From: Rhodococcus sp. IEGM 1409
GTDB taxonomy: Bacteria; Actinomycetota; Actinomycetes; Mycobacteriales; Mycobacteriaceae
Assembly: GCF_030056735.1 (NCBI RefSeq)
Contig: NZ_JASHKN010000001.1
Location: forward strand, 372,001 to 436,000
Direction: 5' to 3'
Length of the DNA: 64,000 nucleotides
This document shows, one piece after another, positions 1 to 9,180 of the stretch (position 1 is the first letter of the stretch; each line of letters opens with the position of its first letter). The position numbers and the translations under genes are program-made. The notes beneath the pieces are model-generated. The model had not been told where the DNA came from and ran no database searches. It saw nothing but the letters and a program-made list of their open reading frames with translations.

Positions 1-153
1 CTGGTGCTGCACGATCCCACCACTGCCGTCGACTCCGTCACCGAAGCGCGAATTGCACGCGGGATCGCCGAGGTGCGCGGTACTCACGCGACTCTTCTTC
101 TGACCAGCAGCCCCGTGCTGCTCGATATCTGCGATCGGGTGATCGAGCTGTGA
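1..153 (+). CDS. ABC transporter half-molecule, C-terminal end only (partial)
   Basis: Only the last 50 codons of the nucleotide-binding domain are present; the gene starts before the window. The Walker B/D-loop region reads LVLHDPTTAVD, so the residue after the Walker B Asp, normally the catalytic Glu, is Pro. The switch-loop position reads LLTSSPVL, without the usual His. The stop codon overlaps the GTG start of the next ABC gene by 4 nt (GTGA), so the two are translationally coupled and probably form a heterodimeric exporter-type transporter. The degenerate motifs are seen directly; the pairing is inferred. The substrate is unknown. Confidence 0.8.
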   Translation: MVLHDPTTAVDSVTEARIARGIAEVRGTHATLLLTSSPVLLDICDRVIEL

Positions 154-1907
154 ACGAACTACTCCCCACCGCAACACCGAAACAGGCACGCCGCGCAGCA
201 CTTCGGTTGATGGGTCCACACCGGATATCCGCCATCGCCGCCGGCGTCACTCTGACCGCTGCGACCGCGATCGGCCTGCTCACGCCACTGGCCCTCGGTG
301 CGATGGTCGACGTCGTGACAGACGGAGACGGCGACACTGTCTCGCGCATCGGCACACTGACTCTCGCGTTGGTCGCCATCGCGGTTGCCTCCTCCCTCCT
401 CGTCGGAGTCAGCAACTATCTGCTCGCCGGTGTCGGCGAACGTGTTGTCGCTGACCTACGCGAAGAAGTTGTCGTCCGGGTTCTCGATCTTCCGCAGAGC
501 GACGTCGAACGAGCAGGGCGCGGAGATCTCGTCTCCCGTATCACCGGGGACGTCCGCTTGGTGACCCGCGCTGTATCCGAAGCACTTCCGGTTTTTGCCA
601 CCGCGGCACTGACCATCGTGTTGACCCTGATCGGATTGGGTAGCCTCGATTGGCGATTCGCCGTCGCCGCGGTGATCGCGGCGCCAATCCAGATCCAGGC
701 GCTGCGCTGGTATCTCTCGAGGTCGGCACCGGTCTACCGAGAGGAGCGAGAGGCGGAAGGTGCACGTGCTCAACAGCTCCTGGACTCACTGAGCAACTCC
801 GACACCGTCGGGTCACTACGTCTGGCTCAGCCCCACCTGGAACAGATCGAATCTCGATCGATGGCGGCCGTCCGGCTCAGCTTGTTGACCACGCGTCTAC
901 GCACCAGGTTCTTCGGCCGGCTCAACATCGCCGAGTTCATCGGCCTGTCCGCCGTGCTGATCACAGGCTTCTGGCTGGTGAGAGACGGTCAGATCAGCAT
1001 CGGCGCCGCCACCGCCGCAGCATTGTTCTTCCACCGTCTCTTCGATCCGGTCGGCGCGGTTCTGAGCGTGTTCGACGAATTGCAGGAAGGCACAATCGCG
1101 TTGGCTCGGCTGGTCGGAGTCACGCTTGCGCCTGTGCCACCCGCGCCGTCCGATCCACATGAACCTGTCGACAGCTCAGCATCTTTGGAAAGCGTGACAT
1201 TCTCGTACCGTAGCGGCGATGCTCCTGTTCTGCGCGACATCGACATCGCCATTCCGGCAGGGACCGTCACAGCACTCGTGGGCGCAACCGGAGCCGGAAA
1301 ATCGACGGTGGCAAAACTGATCGCGGGAACCTACGAGCCGACCGAAGGCGTCGTGAAGATCGGGAATGTTCCTCGGAACGAATTGCCACGGTCGACTTCT
1401 CGAAGCGCGGTGGCCCTCGTGACGCAGGAGGTCCACGTCTTTGCCGGCACGTTGGCCGAGGATCTACGGCTGGCCGACCCCTCCGCAACCGACGACGACA
1501 TCAGCGCAGCGCTCGAAACCGTCGGCGCGTCGGATTGGCTGCGGGCACTGCCGGGCGGACTCGAAACCGTAGTCGGGGACGGTGGACATCGACTGACCGC
1601 GACACAGGCACAGCAACTCGCGTTGGCGAGAATCGAATTGCTGGATCCGCCACTGCTGATTCTCGACGAGGCGACCGCCGAAGCGGGCAGCGCCGGAGCC
1701 AGGGTCCTCGACGATGCCGCGCTCGCTCTGACCCGGGGTCGCACAGCTGTCACAGTGGCGCACCGACTCTCACAGGCCGTCGACGCCGACCAGATCCTGG
1801 TGATGGACGACGGCCGCGTCGTCGAGCAAGGTTCTCATGACGAGTTGGTCAACCTCGGGGGTCGGTACGCGGAGCTGTGGGAAGCATGGTCCACGCCGCG
1901 GCGTTGA
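150..1907 (+). CDS. ABC transporter, fused permease/ATP-binding half-transporter
   Basis: 585 residues. The N-terminal part (about 1-320) is an exporter-type six-helix membrane domain. The C-terminal ATPase has Walker A GATGAGKST near residue 377, a Walker B followed by Glu (LLILDEATAE) and a switch His (VAHRLS). The signature motif is degenerate (LTATQAQQ instead of LSGGQ) and the D-loop is altered. With the preceding partial gene this gives the classic asymmetric heterodimer: one ATP site lacks catalytic residues in the first protein and the signature in this one. The next gene is a convergent AraC regulator whose promoter carries an iron-box-like site, so siderophore-related transport is possible but unproven. 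Confidence 0.9.
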   Translation: MNELLPTATPKQARRAALRLMGPHRISAIAAGVTLTAATAIGLLTPLALGAMVDVVTDGDGDTVSRIGTLTLALVAIAVASSLLVGVSNYLLAGVGERVVADLREEVVVRVLDLPQSDVERAGRGDLVSRITGDVRLVTRAVSEALPVFATAALTIVLTLIGLGSLDWRFAVAAVIAAPIQIQALRWYLSRSAPVYREEREAEGARAQQLLDSLSNSDTVGSLRLAQPHLEQIESRSMAAVRLSLLTTRLRTRFFGRLNIAEFIGLSAVLITGFWLVRDGQISIGAATAAALFFHRLFDPVGAVLSVFDELQEGTIALARLVGVTLAPVPPAPSDPHEPVDSSASLESVTFSYRSGDAPVLRDIDIAIPAGTVTALVGATGAGKSTVAKLIAGTYEPTEGVVKIGNVPRNELPRSTSRSAVALVTQEVHVFAGTLAEDLRLADPSATDDDISAALETVGASDWLRALPGGLETVVGDGGHRLTATQAQQLALARIELLDPPLLILDEATAEAGSAGARVLDDAALALTRGRTAVTVAHRLSQAVDADQILVMDDGRVVEQGSHDELVNLGGRYAELWEAWSTPRR

Positions 1908-1950
1908 CCGCGACGGTTGCACCGGGCACTTCCGTCCGGTGCGACCTATC

Positions 1951-2775
1951 TCAAGCGTGCAGAAGGTACGGCACCGATTCGGGTGCCACACTCCCCTTGT
2001 TCATCATGCTGCCGGGCGTACGGCCGGTGACCCGGCGGAACACTGCAACAAACGCGCTCGGGGTTTCATACCCGACGCGCCTACTGACAACCGAAACCGG
2101 CACTCCAGCAGCCAGATACGTCAGTGCTGCGCGGACTCGAATCTGAATTCGCCACTGTGCAAAGGTCATTCCCGTGCCCTGAGCGAACACGCGCGTCAAC
2201 GTCCGGACACTGCCGCCAGCCGTCAGTGCCCATTCCGACAGCGACCGCTGGTCTGCCGGATTGGCGACCAACGCTTCGGCAACGAACAGCGCCCGCGGAT
2301 CGGTCGGCATCGGAACCTCCACCGCAGCAACTTCGAGCGGCTGCAGCATGTCGAATGCCACCCGCTCGGCGCGACTACGCGCCTCGTCGGGCATGTTCCG
2401 CCGATGCATGTGCAGGAGTACCTCACGCAGGAGAGCACTGACACCGAACAGGCCCGGAACGCCCGAGGGCGCGGCGTGAGCCTCGGGCCGGAAGTAGGTA
2501 CAGAAGAATTCGGTACCCGGACCCGCCTTCACCGCGTGCAGCGCGCCGGCAGGCAACCACAGCCCCGCCGAAGGCGGAACCTCCCAGGTGATGCCGTCAG
2601 CGACAACCGTGAGCATTCCGCCGGAGTTTCCCCAGATCAGCTCATGTTCGGGGTGGCGGTGCGGTGCCCATTGCCGCTGGTGAGAGAGCTTCAGAGTCAC
2701 CGTTGTCATCGAGTAAGGGTGATCGATGGAACGCGGCCCCACGGGCACCGAAATTCTCTCTGCCACAGCTGTCAT
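1951..2775 (-). CDS. AraC-family transcriptional regulator
   Basis: 274 residues from the chosen ATG. The N-terminal half contains a cupin-like segment with His residues (HRHPEHELIW) that could bind a ligand or metal. The C-terminal 100 residues form the double helix-turn-helix of the AraC/XylS family, ending in the typical GYETPSAFVAVFRR second recognition region. An upstream in-frame ATG exists at 2805 but lies inside the iron-box-like palindrome. A TATACT -10 element ends 7 nt before the ATG at 2775, so a leaderless transcript from 2775 is favoured. Convergent with the ABC transporter pair and divergent from the thiolase-like gene. Regulated targets are unknown. Confidence 0.88.
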   Translation of the reverse strand: MTAVAERISVPVGPRSIDHPYSMTTVTLKLSHQRQWAPHRHPEHELIWGNSGGMLTVVADGITWEVPPSAGLWLPAGALHAVKAGPGTEFFCTYFRPEAHAAPSGVPGLFGVSALLREVLLHMHRRNMPDEARSRAERVAFDMLQPLEVAAVEVPMPTDPRALFVAEALVANPADQRSLSEWALTAGGSVRTLTRVFAQGTGMTFAQWRIQIRVRAALTYLAAGVPVSVVSRRVGYETPSAFVAVFRRVTGRTPGSMMNKGSVAPESVPYLLHA

Positions 2776-2782
2776 GATGACG

Positions 2783-2816
2783 AGTATAGGACTTTCGTTA
2801 GGCATACCTAAATAGG
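2783..2816 (-). promoter_or_regulatory. AraC gene promoter with IdeR/DtxR-like iron box
   Basis: On the minus strand there is a TTAGGT -35-like hexamer, a 17-nt spacer and TATACT at 2783-2788. The perfect palindrome TTAGG-CATA-CCTAA (2798-2811) covers most of the -35/-10 spacer. By eye the site agrees at 15 of 19 positions with the mycobacterial IdeR consensus (TTAGGTTAGGCTAACCTAA). This placement would allow iron-dependent repression. The match is seen; IdeR binding is inferred. Confidence 0.55.
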
Positions 2817-2829
2817 ATCCTGAAAAATG

Positions 2830-2858
2830 TTGAGTGTCACCCGCGAGTTACATATACC
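2830..2858 (+). promoter_or_regulatory. Candidate promoter of the thiolase-like gene
   Basis: TTGAGT (2830-2835) and TATACC (2853-2858) are separated by exactly 17 nt, and lie 60-90 nt before the chosen start at 2918. Assigned from hexamer similarity and spacing only. Confidence 0.45.
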
Positions 2859-2917
2859 GCGGGCCCCGATATCGTGACTGCAACTCCCGGCTACGGGCCG
2901 GCAACGAGAGGTACATG

Positions 2918-4405
2918 ATGGTTGACGCATCACGAATCCCGGTCATCGTCGGCGTCGGCGATCTGCGCTGGAACCCAGCCGACGGGCACCGCGAACCTCT
3001 CGATCTGATTCACGACGCCACGGTCGCCGCCTTGAACGACAGTGGACGCACTGAGCTGGGAACACAGATCGATTCCGTGTACGCGGTCAAAACCGTCAGC
3101 TGGTCGTACGACGATCTCCCCGGACTGCTCGCCTCACGACTGGGCGCGACTCCCACGATCACCTCGACCTCTCCGATCGGTGGTCACTGGCCCGCGGCGA
3201 TCCTCGATCGGATCGGCGCGGCCATCGCCCGCGGTGAATCCTCGGTTGCTCTGCTCGTGGGCGGAGAATCGCACGCCAGCAGCACTGCGCTGCGAAAGTC
3301 GGGAGTCACCCCCGACTCGATCGGGTGGACAGCAGCGCCGGGTGGGCCTCCCGGATTTGATCCGACCGACCTGGGAAGCCCCGAAATGCAGCGCGCCGGT
3401 TTCATCGTGCCGACGCGCGTCTACCCGCTCTTCGACAACTGTTTCAGTACTGCCGAGGGCCACGGCGCCGGCGAATCGCTCGCCTGGTCCGCGAGGATGT
3501 ACGCCGCGTTCTCGGAGCTGGCGTCGAAGAATCCCGCTTCCTGGACGTCGGAGATCCGATCGGCGGAAGAGATCGGCACCGTCGGCCCCCGCAATCGGAT
3601 GGTCTCCGAGCCGTACCCACTGATGCTCAACGCCATGCCCTTCGTCAATCAGGCTGCGGCCGTTGTCGTCTGCTCATTGTCGACGGCCATCGAATTCGGT
3701 ATCGACGAAAGCAAACTGGTCTACCTCTGGGGCGGCGCGGGTGCCAGTGATCCGTTGGACATCCTCAGCCGCAACGGCTTCGACAATTCAGCCGCGATGC
3801 ACGACGCCGTGCATCGCACACTCGATGGTGCCGGAGTCGGCGCCGAAGCACTCGACATCGTCGATGCCTACAGCTGCTTCCCGATCGTGCCCAAGCTGTT
3901 GATCCGCGAACTCGGGCTCGCAGATACCGCGATCCCGAGCGTCACCGGGGGTCACTCGTTCTTCGGTGGGCCACTCAACAGCTACACCCTGCATTCTGTC
4001 GCCGAGGTCACCAGGCGAATTCGTGACGGCGCCAACCTTGCCCTCGTCCACGGAAACGGTGGATTCCTCACCTACCAGCACTGCGTACTGTTGTCCGCCG
4101 CTGCTCATGCTGACGGGTACGTCGGCGAACCCGACGCACGCGCGTTAACTGCGGAGGCTCCGGAACTGATCACTGATTACAAGGGCACTGCGGAAATAGT
4201 CACTGCCTCTGTCGAATACGGCCGCACTGGCGAGCCTGAGATCGGGTTCGTGATCGCAACAACGCCAGACGGCCACCGCGTCGCCGGTCACACTGGTCCC
4301 GAGAATGCCGCCGAGTTGACCCAACTTCGCGGCAACAACCCGCCGGCTATCGGGCGAACCGTTCACATCAGCGACGAGAACGGGCGACTCACGCTCACGT
4401 TCTGA
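2918..4405 (+). CDS. Acetyl-CoA acetyltransferase-like (thiolase fold) protein
   Basis: 495 residues from the ATG at 2918, chosen because GAGAGG (2906-2911) lies 6 nt upstream; the ATG at 2915 would be only 3 nt away. The protein opens with IPVIVGVGD and contains the thiolase-superfamily C-terminal motifs VTGGHSFFGGPLNSY and VHGNGGFLT. The position where degradative thiolases carry the nucleophilic Cys reads GGHWPAAILD, with no Cys. A different acyl-CoA chemistry or a non-catalytic SCP-x-like role is therefore likely. A C-terminal extension of about 80 residues resembles the extra domain of this actinobacterial subfamily. The substrate cannot be inferred; it stands alone between the AraC and HNH genes. 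Confidence 0.8.
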   Translation: MVDASRIPVIVGVGDLRWNPADGHREPLDLIHDATVAALNDSGRTELGTQIDSVYAVKTVSWSYDDLPGLLASRLGATPTITSTSPIGGHWPAAILDRIGAAIARGESSVALLVGGESHASSTALRKSGVTPDSIGWTAAPGGPPGFDPTDLGSPEMQRAGFIVPTRVYPLFDNCFSTAEGHGAGESLAWSARMYAAFSELASKNPASWTSEIRSAEEIGTVGPRNRMVSEPYPLMLNAMPFVNQAAAVVVCSLSTAIEFGIDESKLVYLWGGAGASDPLDILSRNGFDNSAAMHDAVHRTLDGAGVGAEALDIVDAYSCFPIVPKLLIRELGLADTAIPSVTGGHSFFGGPLNSYTLHSVAEVTRRIRDGANLALVHGNGGFLTYQHCVLLSAAAHADGYVGEPDARALTAEAPELITDYKGTAEIVTASVEYGRTGEPEIGFVIATTPDGHRVAGHTGPENAAELTQLRGNNPPAIGRTVHISDENGRLTLTF

Positions 4406-4419
4406 CACTAGACAGCCGT

Positions 4420-4449
4420 AGCACCGGGGCATGGTGATGCCCCGGTGCT
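4420..4449. terminator. Intergenic hairpin between convergent genes
   Basis: A 13-bp perfect stem (AGCACCGGGGCAT / ATGCCCCGGTGCT) with a GGTG loop lies between the 3' ends of the thiolase-like gene and the DUF222/HNH gene. There is no U-tract, so it is a likely intrinsic-like or mRNA-end-protecting element serving both strands. Confidence 0.65.
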
Positions 4450-4469
4450 CACTATTCGATTGGCGATGG

Positions 4470-5708
4470 TCACGCCGCTGTGGGTGGGCTGTTCCCGCCG
4501 ATCGGATGTTGATACGGGTCGATCGACATGGGTGGATAGAACACTGTTTTCCGATCGGGGCCGATCTCCACTCGCCACTCCGTGTGGTGCATCGTCCGAT
4601 GATGATGACCACACAACAAGATCAGATTATCGAGATCCGTTGGGCCACCATCACTCCAGTGAACAATATGATGAGCATCGCACCACCCCGATGGTGTCCC
4701 GCAACCCGGGAATGCGCAACCGCCATCGCGTACCGCCAACGCCCGCCTTTGCGGAACCGTCGCCGTTCTTGCTTCCTTGCCGCACTCGAGCGGAACACCG
4801 TTCTCGTCCAACAGAATCCGAGTGATGGTGCAGTCGCAGGCCAACATCCGGGCGGTATCGATGCTGATCGGACCCACCCAGTCGGTCCATGCAAACCCGA
4901 GCTCTTGAGTAGAAGGTAGTAGATCTTTCAACGCTTTGAGGTCGGTCATGTCCTTTGCCGACGCGGTGACCGTGATGTGCGGTTTCACGCCGCCTTCGAT
5001 CGGACCCAACCCCGCCCGCTCGTACCGCCGCAACAACTCACAGAACCCGTCCGCCCGCCGTAGCGCCGGAGTACGAGCGTCCTTCACGCCGTCTTTCTCC
5101 GGCGTCGGCGCCGACAAACTCGACAACAACGTGATCAGACGGGCACCGTTCACGGCATCCAAATCACCCTTCACCGACACACGCCCGTACAAGCCTTTCG
5201 ACGCGTAGAACTCGTTTCGTTCCGAGTCTTCCCCCACCGGAACGCCGTCCTCGCGTCTTCCGTACTGCTTCTCGATCCGGCGGATCGCCGCCCGCACCAC
5301 ATCACAATCCGCAATGTTCTTCGACGCCAACCCCAACAAGATCCCGCGGGCCTTGTCCACATCCGCCGGCGTCATGTTCTTCGGCGGATGCTGACAAAAC
5401 GACGCCACCTGGCGGGCTTTCAACGCATCAACCTCCCCGCGGTGAAACGCATCCGCCACAACAGGTTCAAGCAGAAGCAACCGCGCCAACCCGACCAGCA
5501 GACTGCACTCACCGATCTCCAAATTCGTCGAACCATGCAACCACTGCGCAATCGCCCGAAAACCCTTCCCGACCACAGTCTCCCGGGAAAACATCTCCAC
5601 GATCAGCAACACCATCCGCGACTGCAACTCGTGCCGGACGCGCACCAGATCCAGAACCTCACTCTCGAGATCCTCACCATCCAGCTGCCACGCTTCCCGA
5701 CTGTCCAT
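4470..5708 (-). CDS. DUF222 and HNH endonuclease domain protein (13E12-repeat type)
   Basis: 412 residues. The N-terminal 270 residues match the DUF222 pattern, rich in helices and including the GVPLECGKEARTAT-type linker. The C-terminus is an HNH nuclease: CAFPGCGTPSGWCDAHH, then a spacer and LILLCGHHHRTMH, with the zinc-type Cys pairs and HH catalytic region. This family is present in many copies in Rhodococcus, Nocardia and mycobacteria, including the M. tuberculosis 13E12 repeats, and its function is not established. The upstream 180 bp are less GC-rich than the surroundings and border a TetR gene that has lost its N-terminus, so the nuclease gene may have arrived there and truncated it. 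Confidence 0.85.
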   Translation of the reverse strand: MDSREAWQLDGEDLESEVLDLVRVRHELQSRMVLLIVEMFSRETVVGKGFRAIAQWLHGSTNLEIGECSLLVGLARLLLLEPVVADAFHRGEVDALKARQVASFCQHPPKNMTPADVDKARGILLGLASKNIADCDVVRAAIRRIEKQYGRREDGVPVGEDSERNEFYASKGLYGRVSVKGDLDAVNGARLITLLSSLSAPTPEKDGVKDARTPALRRADGFCELLRRYERAGLGPIEGGVKPHITVTASAKDMTDLKALKDLLPSTQELGFAWTDWVGPISIDTARMLACDCTITRILLDENGVPLECGKEARTATVPQRRALAVRDGGCAFPGCGTPSGWCDAHHIVHWSDGGPTDLDNLILLCGHHHRTMHHTEWRVEIGPDRKTVFYPPMSIDPYQHPIGGNSPPTAA

Positions 5709-5885
5709 ACCGAAAGTTTAATCGAACATACTTTCGATAACCAGAGACATAACGGACAACTTCAAGAAGGTGCACGACCCGAGACTTGTTGAAGTACATC
5801 AACATTCACCTAACCGTCGAACACCACGCGATAGAGGACATATCCCGCGAAACACACAATCGCAACAACGCACAGCACAAGCAGG

Positions 5886-6347
5886 ATGTCGAAAAAGACG
5901 GGCCGGGTTGGGTTTCGGGCTTGGTCCATGAGGGGTGTCGAGGACGAAGCCGGCGTGCCACACGGCAGCGCACGGCACTACTTCGCGAACCAACGTGGAC
6001 TGATAGTCGAAGTGGTGCGACACCTTCTGGACGGCGATCTTCCTCGCCCGGGCGAGACGCCGAAGCAACAGGTTGCCCGGTGGCTGGGGCCCGAGTCCGG
6101 TCGCACTCGTGCTCGCTACGAACTGATCATCGCGTCATTCCACGATCCCGACCTCGCAGTGGAACTGGTGCGTGGTCGGGATCGATTTGTTGCCATCTTG
6201 ATCGAACGCGGCATGACTTCGTCCGATGCAGCGGAATTGGTCGCAGCACTGGACGGGCTCGTTCTGGACGCTCTGCTGCGTAGGCTGGCGCCGGAGACCT
6301 TGGATCCAGAGCGAATCGTCAAGAAGTTCGGGGCGAAGTTCCCCTAG
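5886..6347 (+). CDS. TetR-family regulator lacking its N-terminal helix (possible pseudogene)
   Basis: 153 residues from the ATG at 5886. The HTH core is recognisable (SMRGVEDEAGVPHGSARHYF, residues 14-33), followed by a typical ligand-binding part. The roughly 25 residues that form helix 1 in TetR proteins are missing. The in-frame sequence upstream has no stop for some distance but reads as low-complexity residues unlike TetR, and no other frame supplies the missing helix. Truncation, perhaps linked to the neighbouring HNH gene, is inferred. The last 4 nt overlap the end of the convergent ABC-F gene, sharing a CTAG. Confidence 0.55.
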   Translation: MSKKTGRVGFRAWSMRGVEDEAGVPHGSARHYFANQRGLIVEVVRHLLDGDLPRPGETPKQQVARWLGPESGRTRARYELIIASFHDPDLAVELVRGRDRFVAILIERGMTSSDAAELVAALDGLVLDALLRRLAPETLDPERIVKKFGAKFP

Positions 6348-8152
6348 CCGTCCAGCTCGGCGAACAGCTCCATCCACTGCTCTTCAGCGGCTTCCTTGTC
6401 GGCGATGACCTGCTTGAGTTCGGCGCCGAGCTTCTGCAACTTGTCCGGGTCGGTGGCCGCGTCGGCGAGCGAAGCGTGCAGCTTCTTCTCGCGGTCGTCG
6501 AACTTCGCAATGGATCGCTCGAGCTTCGAAAGTTCCTTGCGTGCAGCGCGATCGGCAGCACCGTCGCGAACCTGCTTGCTCTTCGACGCCCCGCTTGCGG
6601 TGGAGGCCACGGAGGGATTGTCGCCGTCACCCATCGCTGCGCGTCGACGCAGGTAGTCCTCGATACCGCCGGGAAGGTTGGTGAGCTTGCCGTCACCGAA
6701 GAGCGCCCAGGTGGTGTCACAGATACGTTCGATCAGGTACCGGTCGTGCGAGATGACGACCATGGTGCCGGCCCAGCCGTCGAGCAAATCTTCGAGCTGC
6801 TGCAGCGTATCGATGTCGAGATCGTTAGTGGGCTCGTCGAGCAGAAGGACGTTCGGCTCTGCCATCAGGACACGCGTCAACTGCAGGCGGCGGCGCTCAC
6901 CACCGGAGAGATCTCCGACCGGTGTGCGCTGACGGGCCGGCGTGAAGCCCAACCGCTCCGCGAGCTGACCGGCCGATACGTCCTTGTCGCCCAACGTGAT
7001 TCGCTCGGCAACGTCCTTGACTGCGTCGAGTACCCGCATATTGGTCGGCAGGTCGTCGAGTTCCTGCTTGAGCCAACCGATGTGGACGGTCTGTCCCTGA
7101 ATGCGCTTTCCGGCTGCAGGCTCGAGTTCGCCGGCCAGCGTCCGCAGCAAAGTCGTCTTGCCCGAGCCGTTGACGCCGACCAGGCCGACACGCTCGCCCG
7201 GCGCCAGCCGCCAGGTCAGATCCTCGACGAGTACGCGGCCGTCCGGGGTTTCCAGACGAGCGTCTTCGAGTTCGATGACGACCTTGCCGAGCCGACGCTG
7301 CGCGAACGACGCAAGCGCCACCGCGTCACGAGGTGCCGGAACGTCGGCGATCAGGGCTTCTGCTGCTTCGATGCGGTACTTCGGCTTGGACGTACGGGCG
7401 GGAGCACCGCGGCGCAGCCACGCCAGTTCCTTGCGCGCAAGGTTGCGTCGACGCTCTTCGGACGCATCGGCCTGACGGGAACGCTCGGCGCGGGCGAACA
7501 CCCAGTCGTTGTAGCCACCCTCGTAGCTTTCGACGCCGCCACCGACAACCTCCCAGGTGCGAGTGGCTACGGTGTCGAGGAACCAGCGATCGTGGGTCAC
7601 GACAACAAGCGCACTGCGACGTGAGACGAGGTGCTCGGCCAACCACTGAACACCTTCGACATCGAGGTGGTTGGTGGGCTCGTCGAGCACCAGCAGATCG
7701 AGGTCCTGAACAAGAGCTGCAGCCAGCGCGACGCGGCGGCGCTCGCCGCCGGACAGTCCGTCGACCTTGGCGTCCAATGCGGACCGTTCGCCACCGGCAC
7801 CCAGGTTGTCGATCCCGATACCCGAGAGCACTGAACGGATGCGCGCATCGCCGGCCCACTCGTGCTGAGCTACTCCGAGCGGCCCAAGGACCACTTCACC
7901 GACAGTGGAGCCGGGAGGCAGTACACCGCGCTGTGTCACGACGGCCATACGCAATCCGCCGACGCGGCTCACGCGTCCCGAATCCGGCTGCTCCACGCCC
8001 GCGAGGACCTCGAGCATCGTTGTCTTGCCGCCACCGTTGAGGCCGACGACGCCGATGCGCTCGCCTTCCTCGACGCCCAGGGAGACCCCGTCGAGCAACG
8101 GCTTGACGCCGAAAGACTTCGACACGTTTTCCAGATTGATCAGATTCGCCAT
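6344..8152 (-). CDS. ABC-F family ATPase (Uup-like)
   Basis: 602 residues, two ABC domains and no membrane segment, the hallmark of ABC-F ribosome-associated ATPases. First domain: GLNGGGKTT, LSGGERRRVALA, LLVLDEPTNHLD. Second domain: GVNGSGKTT, LSGGERRRLQLTR, LLLLDEPTNDLD. The C-terminal 70 residues are a charged coiled coil as in Uup-type members. The start at [10 protein letters not shown] (8152) shares one nucleotide with the ispE stop, so it is co-translated with ispE. Family members act on ribosomes to relieve stalling or protect against antibiotics; the exact role here is unknown. Confidence 0.93.
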   Translation of the reverse strand: MANLINLENVSKSFGVKPLLDGVSLGVEEGERIGVVGLNGGGKTTMLEVLAGVEQPDSGRVSRVGGLRMAVVTQRGVLPPGSTVGEVVLGPLGVAQHEWAGDARIRSVLSGIGIDNLGAGGERSALDAKVDGLSGGERRRVALAAALVQDLDLLVLDEPTNHLDVEGVQWLAEHLVSRRSALVVVTHDRWFLDTVATRTWEVVGGGVESYEGGYNDWVFARAERSRQADASEERRRNLARKELAWLRRGAPARTSKPKYRIEAAEALIADVPAPRDAVALASFAQRRLGKVVIELEDARLETPDGRVLVEDLTWRLAPGERVGLVGVNGSGKTTLLRTLAGELEPAAGKRIQGQTVHIGWLKQELDDLPTNMRVLDAVKDVAERITLGDKDVSAGQLAERLGFTPARQRTPVGDLSGGERRRLQLTRVLMAEPNVLLLDEPTNDLDIDTLQQLEDLLDGWAGTMVVISHDRYLIERICDTTWALFGDGKLTNLPGGIEDYLRRRAAMGDGDNPSVASTASGASKSKQVRDGAADRAARKELSKLERSIAKFDDREKKLHASLADAATDPDKLQKLGAELKQVIADKEAAEEQWMELFAELDG

Positions 8153-9099
8153 CAGTGCTGTCCCTTTGCCGCATTGTCGAGTATTCGTGCTCCGGGAACA
8201 GGTCCGCTCGCCACGCGAACGGTGCGGCACACCCCCGCTCCCGCAAGTTCTGCGCTCACTTCCACCGCGGACTGTGCGTCGGCGCAGAGAAAGGCGCATG
8301 TCGGTCCGGAGCCGGAGACGATGCCGGCCAAAGCTCCGGCTTCGACGCCCGCTCGCAGCGTCCGTCGTAGATCCGGGTTGAGTGAGAGTGCTGCCGCCTG
8401 CAGATCGTTGCCGAGGAGCGGCGCAAGCAGATGAGCGTCGCCGGTGGTGAGCGCCTGAATCAATGCGTCGGCACTACCCAACCGTTTCGGGGAGCCTTCG
8501 GCCCGAAGCTTGTCCAGTTCGCGGAACACGACCGGTGTGCTCAAGCCGCCCTTGGCCAGCGCCAACACCCAGTGAAAGGTGTGGCGGGTCAAGACGGTGA
8601 CAAGTTGTTCGCCGCGGCCGGTCCCGAGGGCGGTTCCACCGTGCAGGGAGAACGGAACGTCGCTCCCGAGGCGTGCCGCGAAGGCGTCGAGATCAGGTCG
8701 TGAGAAGTCGAGCTTCCACAACGAGTTGAGCGCAACCAACGCGGCGGCCGCGTCGGCGCTCCCGCCGGCCATTCCGCCTGCGACGGGGATGCCTTTCTCG
8801 ATGACGATCTCGACGTTCGCGGCCACGCCACCCTCGACCGCGAGCATCTCGGCGGCACGCCACACGAGATTGGTGCGATCGGTAGGCACGGCCGCGGCGT
8901 CGTCACCGATAACCCGCACGGTCAGGGTGTCCGCAGGCGCCACCGTGACGGTGTCTGCCAGCGACAATGCCTGAAACACCGTCGTCAGTTCGTGATAGCC
9001 GTCGTCGCGCAGGTCCCCGACGGCAAGGTGGAGATTCACCTTGGACGGGGCCCGGACGACTACGGGGCGAGGAACGACGGAGAGCACAAGGAACAACAA
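8152..9099 (-). CDS. ispE: 4-diphosphocytidyl-2-C-methyl-D-erythritol kinase
   Basis: GHMP kinase of the MEP isoprenoid pathway; it phosphorylates CDP-methylerythritol at the 2-hydroxyl. Visible motifs are the N-terminal [20 protein letters not shown], the ATP-binding [20 protein letters not shown] and the C-terminal [14 protein letters not shown]. The length of about 315 fits the family. The start is uncertain: TTG at 9099 or 9096, or GTG at 9087, with no clear ribosome site for any. In mycobacteria ispE directly follows rpfB-ksgA; here about 7 kb of export, cold-shock and copper genes separate ispE from ksgA. Confidence 0.95.
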   Translation of the reverse strand: MLFLVLSVVPRPVVVRAPSKVNLHLAVGDLRDDGYHELTTVFQALSLADTVTVAPADTLTVRVIGDDAAAVPTDRTNLVWRAAEMLAVEGGVAANVEIVIEKGIPVAGGMAGGSADAAAALVALNSLWKLDFSRPDLDAFAARLGSDVPFSLHGGTALGTGRGEQLVTVLTRHTFHWVLALAKGGLSTPVVFRELDKLRAEGSPKRLGSADALIQALTTGDAHLLAPLLGNDLQAAALSLNPDLRRTLRAGVEAGALAGIVSGSGPTCAFLCADAQSAVEVSAELAGAGVCRTVRVASGPVPGARILDNAAKGQH

Positions 9100-9180
9100 T
9101 AGGCGCTGCGAACACCTGGGCGAAAACCTGCGACCGGGGCACCTGCCGTCGCGCCCCGTCCGACGGCCGGCACACCCACG

